Shown: one piece after another, positions 45,231-45,305 of the stretch
How the letters are laid out: each line of letters starts with the position of its first letter
How positions within the stretch are numbered: position 1 is the first letter of the stretch
Source: Xanthobacteraceae bacterium
GTDB lineage: Bacteria > Pseudomonadota > Alphaproteobacteria > Rhizobiales > Xanthobacteraceae
NCBI GenBank assembly: GCA_030037895.1
Contig: JASHPW010000080.1
Span: 1-45,305 of the forward strand
Direction: 5' to 3'
DNA: 45,305 nt
Notes under the pieces: generated by a model
Databases searched by the model: none
What the model was told of the DNA's origin: nothing
The model's input: the letters and a program-made list of their open reading frames with translations, nothing else
Position numbers and translations under genes: made by a program

Positions 45231-45305
45231 ATGCCGCGGCTCTCGCTCGATACCCGCATTATTCCGGCGCTGACGGATGCCAAAAGGCGCTGGACATCAC
45301 CGACA
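45231..45305 (+). CDS. Start of an unidentified reading frame, truncated by window end
   Basis: An ATG at 45231 with GAGGAG five bases upstream opens 25 codons to the window end: MPRLSLDTRIIPALTDAKRR and five more. The frame is open throughout. The opening faintly resembles tyrosine-recombinase N-termini, and the place, 67 bases after a tRNA gene, would suit an integrase. The visible part is too short to decide. Confidence 0.3.
   Translation, partial: MPRLSLDTRIIPALTDAKRRWTSPT

Overview
The window is a gene-dense, GC-rich stretch of a chromosome from an alphaproteobacterium. It most likely comes from the Hyphomicrobiales (Rhizobiales), somewhere near Nitrobacteraceae/Xanthobacteraceae. The basis is the set of lineage-typical genes (divK-pleD, popZ, eipB, DUF3572-dinB, the aapJQMP general amino-acid transporter beside metC) and familiar rhizobial gene order (ruvX ... 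pyrB ... plsY-dprA ... topA-rnr-Nudix-rpmG). No 16S rRNA or species marker is present, so the placement is an inference. There is no phage, insertion sequence or CRISPR array.

Layout. 1-2436 (minus strand): the start of the complex I operon, nuoA-nuoB-nuoC, then an inserted FlK-like thioesterase gene, then the 5' part of nuoD, which runs off the window. 2741-4181: tRNA-Asp, an HU gene, tRNA-Val, a small secreted cysteine-rich protein and a small alphaproteobacterial protein of unknown function. 4392-16785: a housekeeping block of ruvX, an AidB-like acyl-CoA dehydrogenase (minus), an unusual aspartate carbamoyltransferase with a PyrI-like zinc domain, plsY, dprA, a small minus-strand gene, topA, rnr, a Nudix hydrolase and rpmG with a clear terminator. 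pyrC is absent from its expected place after pyrB. 17287-20752: the cell-cycle regulators pleD and divK (minus), then DUF3572 and dinB (plus). 20762-28291: eipB (minus); RidA, a glycerophosphodiesterase, a FemAB-like acyltransferase and a HIT protein (plus); popZ, tolC and a Pcm-like methyltransferase (minus).

28518-30683: tRNA-Cys, tRNA-Asn, an unrecognised 154-residue protein, a kinase-nucleotidyltransferase fusion that combines an APS-kinase-like domain with an NMNAT-like domain, and a small membrane protein. 30725-37208: an M24 peptidase (minus), two palindromic intergenic elements, then a plus-strand sulfur cluster of cysK, sseA (3-mercaptopyruvate sulfurtransferase), DUF1272 and an ETHE1-like persulfide dioxygenase with a rhodanese domain. 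The last gene is broken by one extra G in a run of six. An exported methyltransferase and a His-rich Spy/CpxP-like protein follow. 37396-42940: the aapJQMP amino-acid uptake operon (minus), divergent from metC. 42944-44917: a three-gene envelope operon (PAP2 phosphatase, GT2 glycosyltransferase, LAB_N membrane protein) that looks like lipid A or polyprenyl-phosphate sugar chemistry. 45088-45305: tRNA-Arg(TCT) and the first 25 codons of an unidentified reading frame.

The most interesting items are the PyrB-zinc-domain fusion that stands where pyrB-pyrC is expected, the APSK-NMNAT-like fusion, the thioesterase inside the nuo operon, the frameshifted persulfide dioxygenase, and a short AT-rich recoded segment inside an otherwise GC-rich acyltransferase gene. 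I did not find convincing evidence of a wholly new multi-gene system.
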